Part shown: positions 25,521 through 34,707 of the stretch, piece after piece
How the letters are laid out: every line of letters starts with the position of its first letter
Position numbering within the stretch: the stretch's first letter is position 1
NCBI RefSeq assembly: GCF_000016425.1
Contig: NC_009380.1
Location: forward strand, 5,119,332-5,183,331
Origin: Salinispora tropica CNB-440
GTDB taxonomy: Bacteria; Actinomycetota; Actinomycetes; Mycobacteriales; Micromonosporaceae
DNA length: 64,000 nt
Direction of reading: 5' to 3'
Program-made: the position numbers and the translations under genes
The notes under the pieces: generated by a model
Database searches by the model: none
The model's input: only the letters and a program-made list of their open reading frames with translations
Told to the model about the DNA's origin: nothing

Positions 25521-27553
25521 CCACCGGACGCTCCGGCGGCACACCGCCACCGAATCCCGAGGCGGCCAGCACCGCCGGTGACCGAAAGCCCAAGACCGAC
25601 ATGGACAAGCTCGAAACCGATCCGGGTGACGCCGGATCGCCCAAGGACGGCCCCACGACGGCCGACACCGCCGCCGCCGAGAGCACTGCCGGGAGCGCCG
25701 CCGCCGAGAGCACCGACGACAAGGGCACCGACGACAAGAGCACCGACGACAAGAGCGAGAAGAGTAAGAAGGAGAAACGGGACCCGTTCGCAACCTTCGG
25801 CCCCGCTCCGACGCCGGTGCCGACCCGCGTCGGCCGGGCAACCCGCGCCGTCGGCCGGTTTCTGGCGCACGAGTGGACGCTCGCGGCGCTCGGCTCGCTG
25901 GCCCTGGCCGTCGCGATGACCTGGCCGACACTGCGCTACCCGCGCTACACCCTGCCCCAGGACTACTGGGATCCGAGCCTTCAGGCGTGGCAGATGGCCT
26001 GGTCCGGGCACGCGCTGTTGACCGACCCGGGCCGGTTGTTGCACTCCAACGCGTTCTTCCCGGAACGGTGGAGCTTCGCCTTCTCTGACACCCTGCTGGG
26101 GTACGCCCCAGCGGGAATGATCGGCACCGGCCCCGAAGCGGCCCTGCTCCGGTACAACATCATGTTTGTGCTGGCCCACGCCCTCGCCACGTTCGGGGCG
26201 TACGTGCTGGCCCGGCAGTTGGGATCGGGCCGCATCGGTGCCGCGGTCGCCGGAGTGACCTACACATACGCACCCTGGCTGCTGGCCCAGGCCGGGCACC
26301 TGCACGTCGTCTCCAACGGTGGTATCCCGCTGGCGCTGGCCATGCTCGCCCGGGGGCACGGCTGGTCGCTACGGCACGGCTACCGACCGGAGAAGCGACG
26401 AGTCGGTTGGGTCTACGCCGGCTGGTTGGTCGCCGCCTGGCAGCTGAGCCTCGGCTTCGGCATCGGGCTGCCGTTCGCGTACGTCCTCGCCGGGATCGGG
26501 CTGGTCGCCACGGTGACCTGGATCCTGCGGCGCTGGGTCGTCAACCCGGTGCGGCGCCCCTTCGGCCGGCGGCTGTTCACCGCCGACGTGGTCGGCGGGC
26601 TGATCTTCGCCGCGGTCGGGGGGATGCTGGCGCTCCCCTACTTCACCGTCGCCGAGCTGCATCCGCAGGCGGAGCGGACCGCTGCCGACCTCGCCTGGTT
26701 CTCCCCGCCCGCGACGGGCTTCCTCACCGCGCCTGCCGAGTCACGGATCTGGGGTGACCTACACGAGGGGGCCCGGGCGACGCTGCCCTGGCAGCCGGAG
26801 ATGACGTTGCTGCCCGGGTACGTGCTCTACGCGCTCGCCCTGGGCGGCCTCTTCTTCTCGGTCTGGCGGGTCCGGCACCGGCTCCTGCTGCTGGCGGGGG
26901 TCGTGGTCAGCATGGTGCTGGCGATGGGCACCGAATTCCTCGACGGGCGGTACACCTTCGTGCCGCTCTTCGAGCACCTACCCGGATGGAACGGCATTCG
27001 TACGCCGGGCCGGCTGATGCTCTGGACGACGCTGCTACTCGGGCTGCTCGCGGCCGGCGCGGTGAGCGCCTTCGCCGGCCGGGTACGGAAGATCTCCGCC
27101 GCGCGGATCCCCTCCTGGCCGAGCCCGTGGCTGCGGTTGGCCACGCTGCTTCCGCTGCTGTTGGTGACGGTCGAGGGGCTGAACCGCACCCCGCACCCGG
27201 TCGTTCCGGTGCAGCCCGCGGCGATGCGCACGGTGGACGGCCCACTGCTGGTGCTGCCGAGCGACCAGAGTCATGACCAGCCGGTCATGCTCTGGTCGAC
27301 CACCCACTTCCAGGACATCGTCAACGGCGGAAGTGGCTTCACCCCGACCCTGCTCGAGGAGGTACGTCGGGTGACGATCACCTTCCCCGATCAGGGCAGC
27401 GTCGAGTACCTGCGCACCCTCGGCGTTCGTAACGTGCTGATCCCTCGGAACCAGGTGGCCGGCACGCCGTGGGAGTTCAGCATCGACGCGCCGGTCGACG
27501 CGCTCGGCATCACCCGGGAGGAGATCGGCGACGTGGTCGTCTACCGCCTGTGA
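25517..27553 (+). CDS. Large GT-C-like membrane glycosyltransferase with charged N-terminal extension
   Basis: About 678 residues. The first ~110 are a disordered, charged region with tandem TDDKS-type repeats (around 25718-25760). Then come roughly ten membrane spans. The first outer loop has QDYWDPSLQAWQMAW, comparable to the acidic donor-binding loop of GT-C enzymes, and HSNAFFPERWSFAFSD, as in actinobacterial polyprenyl-phosphate glycosyltransferases. A soluble outer domain occupies the last ~130 residues (GPLLVLPSDQSHDQPVMLW...). Coupled to nfo by ATGA. Substrate unknown; lipid- or wall-linked glycan synthesis is likely. Confidence 0.7.
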   Translation: MTTGRSGGTPPPNPEAASTAGDRKPKTDMDKLETDPGDAGSPKDGPTTADTAAAESTAGSAAAESTDDKGTDDKSTDDKSEKSKKEKRDPFATFGPAPTPVPTRVGRATRAVGRFLAHEWTLAALGSLALAVAMTWPTLRYPRYTLPQDYWDPSLQAWQMAWSGHALLTDPGRLLHSNAFFPERWSFAFSDTLLGYAPAGMIGTGPEAALLRYNIMFVLAHALATFGAYVLARQLGSGRIGAAVAGVTYTYAPWLLAQAGHLHVVSNGGIPLALAMLARGHGWSLRHGYRPEKRRVGWVYAGWLVAAWQLSLGFGIGLPFAYVLAGIGLVATVTWILRRWVVNPVRRPFGRRLFTADVVGGLIFAAVGGMLALPYFTVAELHPQAERTAADLAWFSPPATGFLTAPAESRIWGDLHEGARATLPWQPEMTLLPGYVLYALALGGLFFSVWRVRHRLLLLAGVVVSMVLAMGTEFLDGRYTFVPLFEHLPGWNGIRTPGRLMLWTTLLLGLLAAGAVSAFAGRVRKISAARIPSWPSPWLRLATLLPLLLVTVEGLNRTPHPVVPVQPAAMRTVDGPLLVLPSDQSHDQPVMLWSTTHFQDIVNGGSGFTPTLLEEVRRVTITFPDQGSVEYLRTLGVRNVLIPRNQVAGTPWEFSIDAPVDALGITREEIGDVVVYRL

Positions 27554-27569
27554 CCGGCCTCCGCGCCGG

Positions 27570-29042
27570 TCAGGTCGCCGCCACGGAGGCCCGCTGTCTG
27601 GTCACCCAGGGGGCGTCCGGTGCGCCGTCGATGACCCCGGCGTCCGGGTCATCGGGGTAGCTGGCCCGTACCGCGTCCTGCTCCGGCCGGAGGATCTCCC
27701 GGATGACCAGCACGCAAAGCACCACGACGGTGGTCAGCCGGAACGTGGCGGCCAGCACGAAGACGCCTTCGGGAAAGACCGGCGTGCCGGTGGAGGTGCC
27801 CAGTAGTTCGCCGTAGAAGGCCACGAAGTAGCCGACCTCGGCGAGTTGCCAGGCCAGGAAGGCACCCCACTTGGGGCGGGCGAGCACGACGAGGGGCAAC
27901 AGCCAGAGCACGAACTGCTGCGACCAGACCTTGCTGAAGATCAGGAAGGCGGCGACCACGAGGAAGGCGAGCTGGGCGAGGCGTGGGCGGCGCGGTGCCC
28001 GCAGGGCCAGCACGGCGACGCCGACGCACGCCAGGAAGAACAGGGCGTACGCCAGGTTGTTCAGCACCGGAATGTTGTTGCTCAGCCACTCGAACGGGCC
28101 GGCATCGGGCTCGCCGAACTTGCCGTCGAGGTAGCGCCCGATGTACCAGAGGGTGCCCCAGTCGATCGGCCGCTCCGTGTTGAGCTCCAGGAAGCGTCCC
28201 CAGTTGGTGGGGTAGAGCAGCGCGGTGGGGAGGTTCACCACCACCAGCGCCGCCGCGCCCGTACCGATCGCGGTGAGCGCAGCCCGCAGCCGGCTGCTCC
28301 GAATGGCCAGCAGCAGGATCGGCCAGAAGAGAAAGAGCGGCCAGAGCTTCGCCGCTCCGCCCAGGCCGAGTAGGAGTCCGGCCAGCGCGGGTTTCCGGCG
28401 TGCCCAGGCGAGCAGACCGAACGCGGCCAGTCCGATGGCGAGAAAGTCCCAGTTGACAGTCGCGGTGAGCAGCAGCGCGGGGGCGAGCGCGAAGAGCGCC
28501 GCGTCCCAGGGTCGTCGACGTCGCAGCGCCAGGATCACGGCGACCGTGGCCACCGCCAGCGCCCCGAGCACCAGCACGTTCAGGTTGTAGAACCACATGG
28601 CCTGGTTCAGGCCGGGGTCCTCGCTGCCGAGCTCGTGCACCGGCAGGCCGAGGACACCCATGAAGTAGCCGGTGAGCACCGGATACTCCACCGGGTGGTC
28701 CCGGTAGGGGACCTTGCCCTCGTTGAGCCCTTCGGCGTAGTACAGGGCGAGCACGTCGGTGTAGCAGAAGCGGGTGTACTGGACGTTGTTCGTCCAGGCA
28801 CCGTCCTGGCAGGGCGACTTCTGCACCCAGTGCAGGGCCATCGTCAGGCAGACCAGGGCCAGGACGATCCGCACCGCGGTCCAGAACCGACGCTCCCCCC
28901 CGACCGGCCGGTCCAGCGCGGCGGCGTGGTCGCCCAGCGGGCCGCCGATCAGACCGGAGACGCCGCGGACAAAGCCGTCGGAGCGGGACGGGTGGTCCGG
29001 TGCGGCGGAGTTGTCAGTGCCGCCCGTCGTCTGCGTGCTCAT
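27570..29042 (-). CDS. GT87/DUF2029 membrane glycosyltransferase (Rv0051-type position)
   Basis: About 490 residues and ten or more spans. Outer-loop segments YTDVLALYYAEGLNEGKVPY, PVEYPVLTGYFMGVLG and the later LGLGGAAKLWPLFLFWPILLLA match the GT87 pattern. The ATG at 29042 has AGGA eight bases upstream, unlike the ATG three codons earlier. Directly downstream of ponA on the same strand, it matches the place of mycobacterial Rv0051 beside ponA1. It probably makes outer-face mannosylated or arabinosylated glycan; the substrate is not established. Confidence 0.78.
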   Translation of the reverse strand: MSTQTTGGTDNSAAPDHPSRSDGFVRGVSGLIGGPLGDHAAALDRPVGGERRFWTAVRIVLALVCLTMALHWVQKSPCQDGAWTNNVQYTRFCYTDVLALYYAEGLNEGKVPYRDHPVEYPVLTGYFMGVLGLPVHELGSEDPGLNQAMWFYNLNVLVLGALAVATVAVILALRRRRPWDAALFALAPALLLTATVNWDFLAIGLAAFGLLAWARRKPALAGLLLGLGGAAKLWPLFLFWPILLLAIRSSRLRAALTAIGTGAAALVVVNLPTALLYPTNWGRFLELNTERPIDWGTLWYIGRYLDGKFGEPDAGPFEWLSNNIPVLNNLAYALFFLACVGVAVLALRAPRRPRLAQLAFLVVAAFLIFSKVWSQQFVLWLLPLVVLARPKWGAFLAWQLAEVGYFVAFYGELLGTSTGTPVFPEGVFVLAATFRLTTVVVLCVLVIREILRPEQDAVRASYPDDPDAGVIDGAPDAPWVTRQRASVAAT

Positions 29043-29139
29043 GACGTGCATCCTGCACTAGATCGGCGTTGCCGTCGTGCACCCGGATGACGTGAGGGCG
29101 TCGGCCACCACCGCAGGACAGGTCTGGACGTCGCCGATG

Positions 29140-29185
29140 CCGCGCCGCCGCGCCGCACCCCTGCGGGTGTGGCGCGGCGGCGCGG
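29140..29185 (-). terminator. Strong hairpin after ponA
   Basis: A 21-base stem (29140-29160 with 29165-29185, one G-T mismatch) closed by a CTGC loop lies between ponA and the glycosyltransferase. There is no U-run on the minus strand. It probably reduces read-through from ponA into the downstream gene. Confidence 0.65.
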
Positions 29186-29205
29186 TACGGCGCTCGTCAG
29201 CCCAG

Positions 29206-32133
29206 CTAGTCCCGCCCAGGGCGTCCGGTGCCTCCGTTCGACGGTGGCGGGAGCCCGGTATCCCCGCCGTTGTTGTTGCCACCGCCGTTGTTGTTGTTGC
29301 CACCGCCGTTGTTGTTGCCACCGCCGTTGTTGTCGCCACCGCCGTTGTTGTCGCCACCGCCGTTGTTGTTGTTGCCGTCGTCGTTGTTGTTGTTGCCGTC
29401 GTTGTTGCAGAACACGTCGAACAACGCGTTACAGTCCGACTTTGGTTCCTCCGGCAGCTCACCGTTACCGGCCTTGTCGTCGCCGGCACCGGTGATGCGC
29501 GGCAGGTCAGACTTGGGCGCGCCGTCCAGCGCCTCGTCCATGAACCGTTTCCACAGAGCCGCCGGAAGACCACTACCGCCGATATTCCTGTTGTTCTTGT
29601 CGACGATCGCGGGTTCCTCGGTGTTGTGGCTGCCGATCCAGATCGCGGTCGCCAGGTTGTCGTCGTAGCCGACCATCCAGGCATGCTCGTGCTTGTCGGT
29701 CCCGTCCAATTCCCAGGTGCCGGTCTTCCCGGCTGCCGGCCGACTCCCGGAGAGGGCGTTGTCGGTCCTGCTCGGAATCTGCTTGAGCACCGCGGTCACC
29801 TCATCGGCGACGCCCTTGCGAATCCGTTGCTGCCCGTCCAGCTTCTCGCCGGTCCCGCTGACGACCTTCCACTCGCCGGTCTTCTCGTCCTTCTGCTCGA
29901 CCTTGAGCACAAAGTGCGCCTTGTGGAAGACGCCGTCGTTCGCCAGCGTCGCGAGACCGTTGGCATGGTCGAGGACGGTGACCGCGTACTGGCCATAGCC
30001 CACCACCCGGTCGAAATACTCCGGCGCCAGGTCCTCCGGCTTCTCCGCCAACAGGTTGAACGGCTCGCGATCGTCGTCCCACATGGTGGTGATGCCGGCC
30101 TGCCGGGCCATGCTGACCACCTTGTCCGGGCCAATCTGCTCCGCCACGTGGAAGAACGGAACGTTGTACGACCGGACCGTCGACTCGTCGAGGGTGCAGG
30201 ACTTGTTACAGGTCTTACTGACGTCTCGACCCGCGTTCCAAATGCGACTTTCGTAGCCCTCGGGCGTGAAGGGCGTCGCGTCCCACCGCGAGTTGACGGA
30301 GATGCCGGCCTCGATGGCGGCGGCCAGGGTGTAGACCTTGAAGGACGAGGCGGGTGGATGGCCCCCGGTGAGCACGCCCCCCAGGGTGTTCTTGCCGGCA
30401 TAGTCAATATCGGCGCCACTCTCCCCACCGTAGTAGGCGAGCACCCGGCCGGTCTTGGGATCGACGGCGACTCCCGCGGCCATCAGGTTATCCGGCTGGC
30501 CGTCGAGGACCGAGCCCTTCACCCCCGCCCGTGCTGCCTTCTCCATCGCGGTCTGCATCCGGTTGTCGATGGTCGTGGTGATCTTGTAACCACCCTTGCG
30601 CAGCGCGTCCCCGCAGGAGGGCTTACCCTCGGTCCCCGCTCCCGTGTTGGTGCAGAGCCCCCACTGCTCCATCTCCGCCCGCACGTAGTTGATGACGTTG
30701 CCGCGGGGGGTCGCCACGCCGAAGCCGTTGCCCCCCTCGGCCAGCGGCTTCACCTCTGGATATTCGGTCGGCCGCTCCGCCGCGTCGAGCCAGCCCTCGG
30801 CCACCATTCCGTCGAGGACGTAGTCCCAGCGCGACTTCGCGTCGTCCGGGCTGACCGCCGGGTCGTAGCCGTTGTGGGTGGCGGTCTTCTCCGGCTGCTT
30901 GATGAGCCCGGCCAGCACCGCGCCCTCGCCGACGGTCAACTTGCTGGCGGCCTTGCCGAAGAAGGTCTGCGCCGCGGCCTCGACCCCGTAGGCACCACGG
31001 CCGAAGTAGATCACGTTGAGATAGTTTTCCATGATCTTGTCTTTGCTGAACTGGTCGTTCAGCTTGGAGGCGAAGATCGCCTCCCGCACCTTTCGGGCGT
31101 AGGTGTCGTCCTCAAGGCTCTCGTAGGCGTTACGCGCGTACTGCTGCGTGATCGTCGACGCACCCTGCCGGTCGCCACCGGTGAAGTTGTTCCAGGCGGC
31201 CCGGGCGATGCCCTTGTAGTCGACACCCGAGTGCCGGTAGAAGTTCCGGTCCTCGGCCGCGGCGACCGCGTCGCGCACGTGCTGCGGCATCTGACTGGTG
31301 GTGATCAGCGTCCGGTTCTCGTTGCCGAGCTTCGCGACCAGCCCCTTGCCGTCACTCGTGTAGACCGTCGTCGACTGGGGAAGGGGAATCTGGTCGGGCA
31401 GGACGACGCCGGTGGAGAAGTAGGTGAAGCCGACAACGCCCAGGCCGGCGAACATGATGAGGACCGCGAACGAGGCGATCAACATGTTCGCCCGCTTCCG
31501 CTTCTTCGCCCGTGCGACGGCGTTCGGGTCACGACCACCGTTTCGGGATCGGCCCGACCCACCGGGGCCGCCCGGGCCACCGGGACCACCGGCGGCCGAC
31601 GCGACACCGGCCCGCGGCACCGAGGCCCGGCCCCCGGCCGCTGCGCCGGCTCGGGCCCGCCCCACGGACGCCGAGCCAACCGAGGCCGACCCAACGGACG
31701 CCGAGCCAACCGAGGCCGAGCCAACCGAGGCCGAGCCGCTCGCAGCGCCGACGCTTGCGCGCCCGGCGGAGCCGCCCGGCGCGGGGGATACCGGCACGGA
31801 GGCGCGGCCGGGCGCGGACGGCGCCGGTACCGAGGCACGGCCAGGTCCAGCCGATGCCGGAACCGAGGCGCGACCTGCCCGACCGACTGAGGCCGAGCCG
31901 GCAGTGCCCTGGGAGGGGACGGACGCCGAGCCACCAACCGAGGCGCGGCCGCTGGAAGCGCCGCCCCGGGGTGTCACCGAGGCGCGGCCCGCTGTTCCCT
32001 CCGGTGCGGCCGACTGGCCGCGCGCCGCACCATCGGAGGCCCGGTACGCGTCGTCGGCCCGTCCGGGGACGCCGTGCTGGCCCGGTATCTGGGCCCGCCC
32101 GCGCGAGGAGCTGGGGTCGCCGTACGAGTTCAT
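29206..32133 (-). CDS. ponA: Bifunctional penicillin-binding protein (class A)
   Basis: 975-residue peptidoglycan polymerase and crosslinker. Residues ~1-195 are a cytoplasmic, low-complexity tail rich in GSASV and GRASVP repeats. A membrane span (MLIASFAVLIMFAGLGVVGFTYF) follows near 220. The GT51 domain has EDRNFYRHSGVDYKG (~296) and GASTITQQYARN. The transpeptidase has SxxK in PASSFKVYTL (~594), SYN in VRSYNVPF and KTG in GKTGTWELDGT (~801). The last ~60 residues are Asn/Gly repeats. It sits between DUF5318 and a GT87 gene as in the Rv0049-Rv0051 block. Confidence 0.95.
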   Translation of the reverse strand: MNSYGDPSSSRGRAQIPGQHGVPGRADDAYRASDGAARGQSAAPEGTAGRASVTPRGGASSGRASVGGSASVPSQGTAGSASVGRAGRASVPASAGPGRASVPAPSAPGRASVPVSPAPGGSAGRASVGAASGSASVGSASVGSASVGSASVGSASVGRARAGAAAGGRASVPRAGVASAAGGPGGPGGPGGSGRSRNGGRDPNAVARAKKRKRANMLIASFAVLIMFAGLGVVGFTYFSTGVVLPDQIPLPQSTTVYTSDGKGLVAKLGNENRTLITTSQMPQHVRDAVAAAEDRNFYRHSGVDYKGIARAAWNNFTGGDRQGASTITQQYARNAYESLEDDTYARKVREAIFASKLNDQFSKDKIMENYLNVIYFGRGAYGVEAAAQTFFGKAASKLTVGEGAVLAGLIKQPEKTATHNGYDPAVSPDDAKSRWDYVLDGMVAEGWLDAAERPTEYPEVKPLAEGGNGFGVATPRGNVINYVRAEMEQWGLCTNTGAGTEGKPSCGDALRKGGYKITTTIDNRMQTAMEKAARAGVKGSVLDGQPDNLMAAGVAVDPKTGRVLAYYGGESGADIDYAGKNTLGGVLTGGHPPASSFKVYTLAAAIEAGISVNSRWDATPFTPEGYESRIWNAGRDVSKTCNKSCTLDESTVRSYNVPFFHVAEQIGPDKVVSMARQAGITTMWDDDREPFNLLAEKPEDLAPEYFDRVVGYGQYAVTVLDHANGLATLANDGVFHKAHFVLKVEQKDEKTGEWKVVSGTGEKLDGQQRIRKGVADEVTAVLKQIPSRTDNALSGSRPAAGKTGTWELDGTDKHEHAWMVGYDDNLATAIWIGSHNTEEPAIVDKNNRNIGGSGLPAALWKRFMDEALDGAPKSDLPRITGAGDDKAGNGELPEEPKSDCNALFDVFCNNDGNNNNDDGNNNNGGGDNNGGGDNNGGGNNNGGGNNNNGGGNNNGGDTGLPPPSNGGTGRPGRD
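29262..29404 (-). repeat. Asn/Gly triplet-rich repeat at the ponA 3' end
   Basis: Units built from GTTGTT and CCACCGCC (plus strand) repeat about ten times and encode alternating N3-5 and G3 runs in the PBP C-terminus. Such tracts expand and contract by slippage, so length may vary between strains. Confidence 0.85.
31671..31745 (-). repeat. 15-base tandem repeats encoding GSASV in the ponA N-terminus
   Basis: Five adjacent GSASV units and several scattered GRASV/GRASVP relatives are encoded by near-identical 15-base units such as GCCGAGCCAACCGAG (plus strand). They form an unusual cytoplasmic tail ahead of the membrane span. Confidence 0.8.
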
Positions 32134-32327
32134 TCTTCACACCCTGCCGGTCGCGGTGGAGCGCTGCCGCGCCACCACCGGTTTGCCGTGAGTTGTGGCA
32201 CCAGGTAGTACGACATCCCGTCGCACAAAGGCACCTATTTGCCAACCAAGAGGGCGAATCGGACTGTCAAATCGGCGATCGATCTGGGCGGCGGCCCGCT
32301 GGGCCGAAGCGACCGATCGTGCTGACG

Positions 32328-32783
32328 TCACCGTTGCGCCTCTCGCCTCCGTTGCCCGCCCGGGGCGTCCGTGGTGGGCACCCCGCCCACTGCGACCTGC
32401 TCCGGCCCGTTCTCCGCCAGCCCGTCCCGCCCGAGCAGGTACTGCTCGATGAGGTGGTTCCAGTCGCAGCCGAGGCACACTTCTACCACGAAGACCTGAA
32501 ACTCACGCAGTGTCATCGCCAGCGCGGGCAACTCCACCAGTCTCCGGGCCTGACCGGCGGACTGCCGGAGTTCATCGCCGTAAATGTAGTGCACGCGTGT
32601 CAGGTTCTCACTCCGACAGATCGGGCACCGCTCGTCGGTCGGCTCGCCGTGAAACCGGGCCGCGTTCTTCAGGTAGGGCGAGGCATCGCAGAGGTCATCC
32701 GGGCTGACCCGGTTGGCCAGGAGGTCCCGCAGCGCCGCCCGCTTCCGGAGCGAGTAGTCGACCACCTGGCGCTGCGTACGCAT
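32328..32783 (-). CDS. DUF5318 family protein
   Basis: About 151 residues beginning MRTQRQVVDYSLRKRAALRDLLANRV. Two cysteine pairs, CPICRSENLTRVHYIYGDEL and VCLGCDWNHLIEQYLLG, look like a split zinc-binding site. It matches the mycobacterial Rv0049-type family, always beside ponA; function unknown but plausibly linked to wall synthesis. The ATG at 32783 is preferred over the in-frame GTG two codons upstream. Between it and ponA is a gap of about 190 bases with nothing I recognise. Confidence 0.82.
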   Translation of the reverse strand: MRTQRQVVDYSLRKRAALRDLLANRVSPDDLCDASPYLKNAARFHGEPTDERCPICRSENLTRVHYIYGDELRQSAGQARRLVELPALAMTLREFQVFVVEVCLGCDWNHLIEQYLLGRDGLAENGPEQVAVGGVPTTDAPGGQRRREAQR

Positions 32784-32889
32784 GAGCACGAGAGTACGCG
32801 GTGTCGCCTCACCCGGCGACCGGGGTAACTACCTGTAGTCGAGACACGGCGGTGCGGGGTTTGCCCCACCTGCGGCAATCCGCTAGCGT

Positions 32890-32916
32890 GACGATGTATC
32901 GGTCCGATACATCGTC
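32890..32916. promoter_or_regulatory. PadR-type operator palindrome
   Basis: Two perfect 13-base arms, GACGATGTATCGG (32890-32902) and CCGATACATCGTC (32904-32916), around one central T. The ATGT...ACAT ends match the general form of PadR operators. It sits about 40 bases upstream of the padR-like start, so autoregulation of the padR-ino1 pair is likely. Confidence 0.8.
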
Positions 32917-32954
32917 GTGGTTAGTGCTCGGTGAGCAGGGTAAGGAGGAGGGCA

Positions 32955-33590
32955 GTGCTCGAATTCGCCATCCTCGGTCTCCTGCAGGAGGCTCCGATGC
33001 ACGGTTACGAGCTGCGTAAGGAGCTGACCGCGAAACTCGGTGCCATCCGAGCGGCCATCAGCTACGGGACCCTCTACCCAACCCTGCGCCGCCTACAGGC
33101 GGCAGGGTGGATCACCGAGGCCAACGAGACACCCGCCGCCTCGGACGTTCCCGCGCTGACCAGCCGACGAGGCCGCGTGGTCTACGAGATCACCGCGGAG
33201 GGCAAGGAACGGTTCGCCCAACTCATCGCCCAAGCCGGGCCCGAGACATATGACGACACGGGTTTCGGCGTGCACTTCGCGTTCTTCGCCCGAACCGACC
33301 AGGCAACCCGACTTCGCATCCTGGAGGGTCGCCGCCGCAAGATCGAGGAGCGCCGCGAAGGGCTCCGCGACGTGCTCGGTCGCGCCGCCGAGCGGCTCGA
33401 CGCGTACACCCTGGAACTGCAACGCCACGGCCTGGATGCCTGTGAGCGTGAGGTCCGCTGGCTGGAGGAGCTCATCGCCAACGAGCGCTCCGGCCGTGCC
33501 CCGACAGCCCCGGTCACCGGGACGGCCGGCGGCCGATCAGAAGACAACAGCCCGCCTCCGCCTGGAGAGTCCAGGAAAGAGCGGCCGTGA
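32955..33590 (+). CDS. PadR family transcriptional regulator
   Basis: About 211 residues. The winged helix is VLEFAILGLLQEAPMHGYELRKELT ... ISYGTLYPTLRRLQAAGWI, the canonical PadR motif with YGTLYPxLRRL. A C-terminal coiled region (LRILEGRRRKIEERREGLRDVLGRA) serves dimerisation, and the tail is disordered. The GTG at 32955 lies six bases after AAGGAGG. ino1 follows closely. This padR-ino1 pairing is conserved in actinobacteria, so the protein probably controls inositol synthesis through the palindrome just upstream. Confidence 0.88.
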   Translation: MLEFAILGLLQEAPMHGYELRKELTAKLGAIRAAISYGTLYPTLRRLQAAGWITEANETPAASDVPALTSRRGRVVYEITAEGKERFAQLIAQAGPETYDDTGFGVHFAFFARTDQATRLRILEGRRRKIEERREGLRDVLGRAAERLDAYTLELQRHGLDACEREVRWLEELIANERSGRAPTAPVTGTAGGRSEDNSPPPPGESRKERP

Positions 33591-33613
33591 TGAAGGAGAA
33601 GGAGGCAGACGCT

Positions 33614-34693
33614 ATGGGCTCCGTCCGCGTCGCCATCGTCGGTGTGGGTAACTGCGCCTCGTCCCTCGTACAGGGCGTGGAGTACTACCGGAACGCCGAC
33701 CCGAACGAGCGCGTCCCGGGTCTCATGCACGTCACCTTCGGCGACTACCACGTCTCGGACGTGAAGTTCGTCGCGGCGTTCGATGTGGACGCCAAGAAGG
33801 TGGGCATGGACCTCGCGGAGGCGATCGTCGCCAGCGAGAACAACACCATCAAGCTGTGCGACGTGCCGCCCACCGGGGTGACCGTGCAGCGCGGGCCGAC
33901 GTTCGACGGTCTCGGCCAGTACTACACCGAGATCATCGAGGAGTCCGACGCCCAGCCGGTCGACGTGACCGAGGCGCTGCGCGCGGCCAAGGTCGACGTG
34001 GTCGTGGCCTACCTGCCGGTGGGCTCCGAGGACGCCTGCAAGTTCTACGCGCAGGCCGCGATCGACGCAGGCTGTGCCTTCGTCAACGCTCTCCCGGTCT
34101 TCGTCGCCTCTGACCCGGTCTGGGCGAAGAAGTTCGAGGACGCGGGTCTGCCGATCGTCGGCGACGACATCAAGAGCCAGGTCGGCGCCACCATCGTGCA
34201 CCGTGCCCTGGCGAAGCTGTTCGAGGACCGCGGCGTCGAGCTGCTGCGCACGTACCAGCTCAACTTCGGCGGCAACATGGACTTTATGAACATGCTGGAG
34301 CGCAACCGCCTGGTCTCCAAGAAGATCTCGAAGACCCAGTCGGTGACCTCCCAGGTCCCGCACGAGATGGCCAAGAGCGACGTGCACATCGGCCCGTCGG
34401 ACCACGTGCCGTGGCTGGACGACCGCAAGTGGGCCTACATTCGCCTGGAGGGCCGCTCGTTCGGCGACACCCCGCTCAACGCGGAGCTGAAGCTCGAGGT
34501 GTGGGACTCGCCGAACTCCGCCGGCGTCATCATCGACGCGGTCCGGGCCGCGAAGATCGCCCTGGACCGAAAGATCGGCGGCCCGATCCTGTCGGCGTCG
34601 TCGTACTTCATGAAGTCCCCGCCGGTGCAGTACGCCGACTCCGACGCGCACGCCGCCGTCGAGGAGTTCATCGCCGGCGAGATCGCTCGCTGA
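33614..34693 (+). CDS. ino1: Myo-inositol-1-phosphate synthase
   Basis: NAD-dependent isomerase converting glucose-6-phosphate to inositol-1-phosphate, the entry to mycothiol and phosphatidylinositol. 359 residues, the short actinobacterial form. NAD loop VAIVGVGNCASSLVQG (~6-21), VGDDIKSQVGATIVHR and LNFGGNMDFMNM are the active-site segments, with lysine and asparagine residues in conserved places. The ATG at 33614 is eight bases after GGAGG; an upstream in-frame ATG at 33587 overlaps the padR stop region. It is followed by a strong terminator. Confidence 0.95.
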   Translation: MGSVRVAIVGVGNCASSLVQGVEYYRNADPNERVPGLMHVTFGDYHVSDVKFVAAFDVDAKKVGMDLAEAIVASENNTIKLCDVPPTGVTVQRGPTFDGLGQYYTEIIEESDAQPVDVTEALRAAKVDVVVAYLPVGSEDACKFYAQAAIDAGCAFVNALPVFVASDPVWAKKFEDAGLPIVGDDIKSQVGATIVHRALAKLFEDRGVELLRTYQLNFGGNMDFMNMLERNRLVSKKISKTQSVTSQVPHEMAKSDVHIGPSDHVPWLDDRKWAYIRLEGRSFGDTPLNAELKLEVWDSPNSAGVIIDAVRAAKIALDRKIGGPILSASSYFMKSPPVQYADSDAHAAVEEFIAGEIAR

Positions 34694-34707
34694 CGTTCTG
34701 ACGCACC

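Noticed and set aside
29270..29405. CRISPR-like regular repeats
   Set aside because: Units are short triplet-type coding repeats with no spacers; they encode Asn/Gly runs of ponA.
29077..31890. 937-codon plus-strand open frame opposite ponA
   Set aside because: Antisense shadow of a high-GC gene; no family-like motifs, while the minus strand has complete GT51 and transpeptidase motifs.
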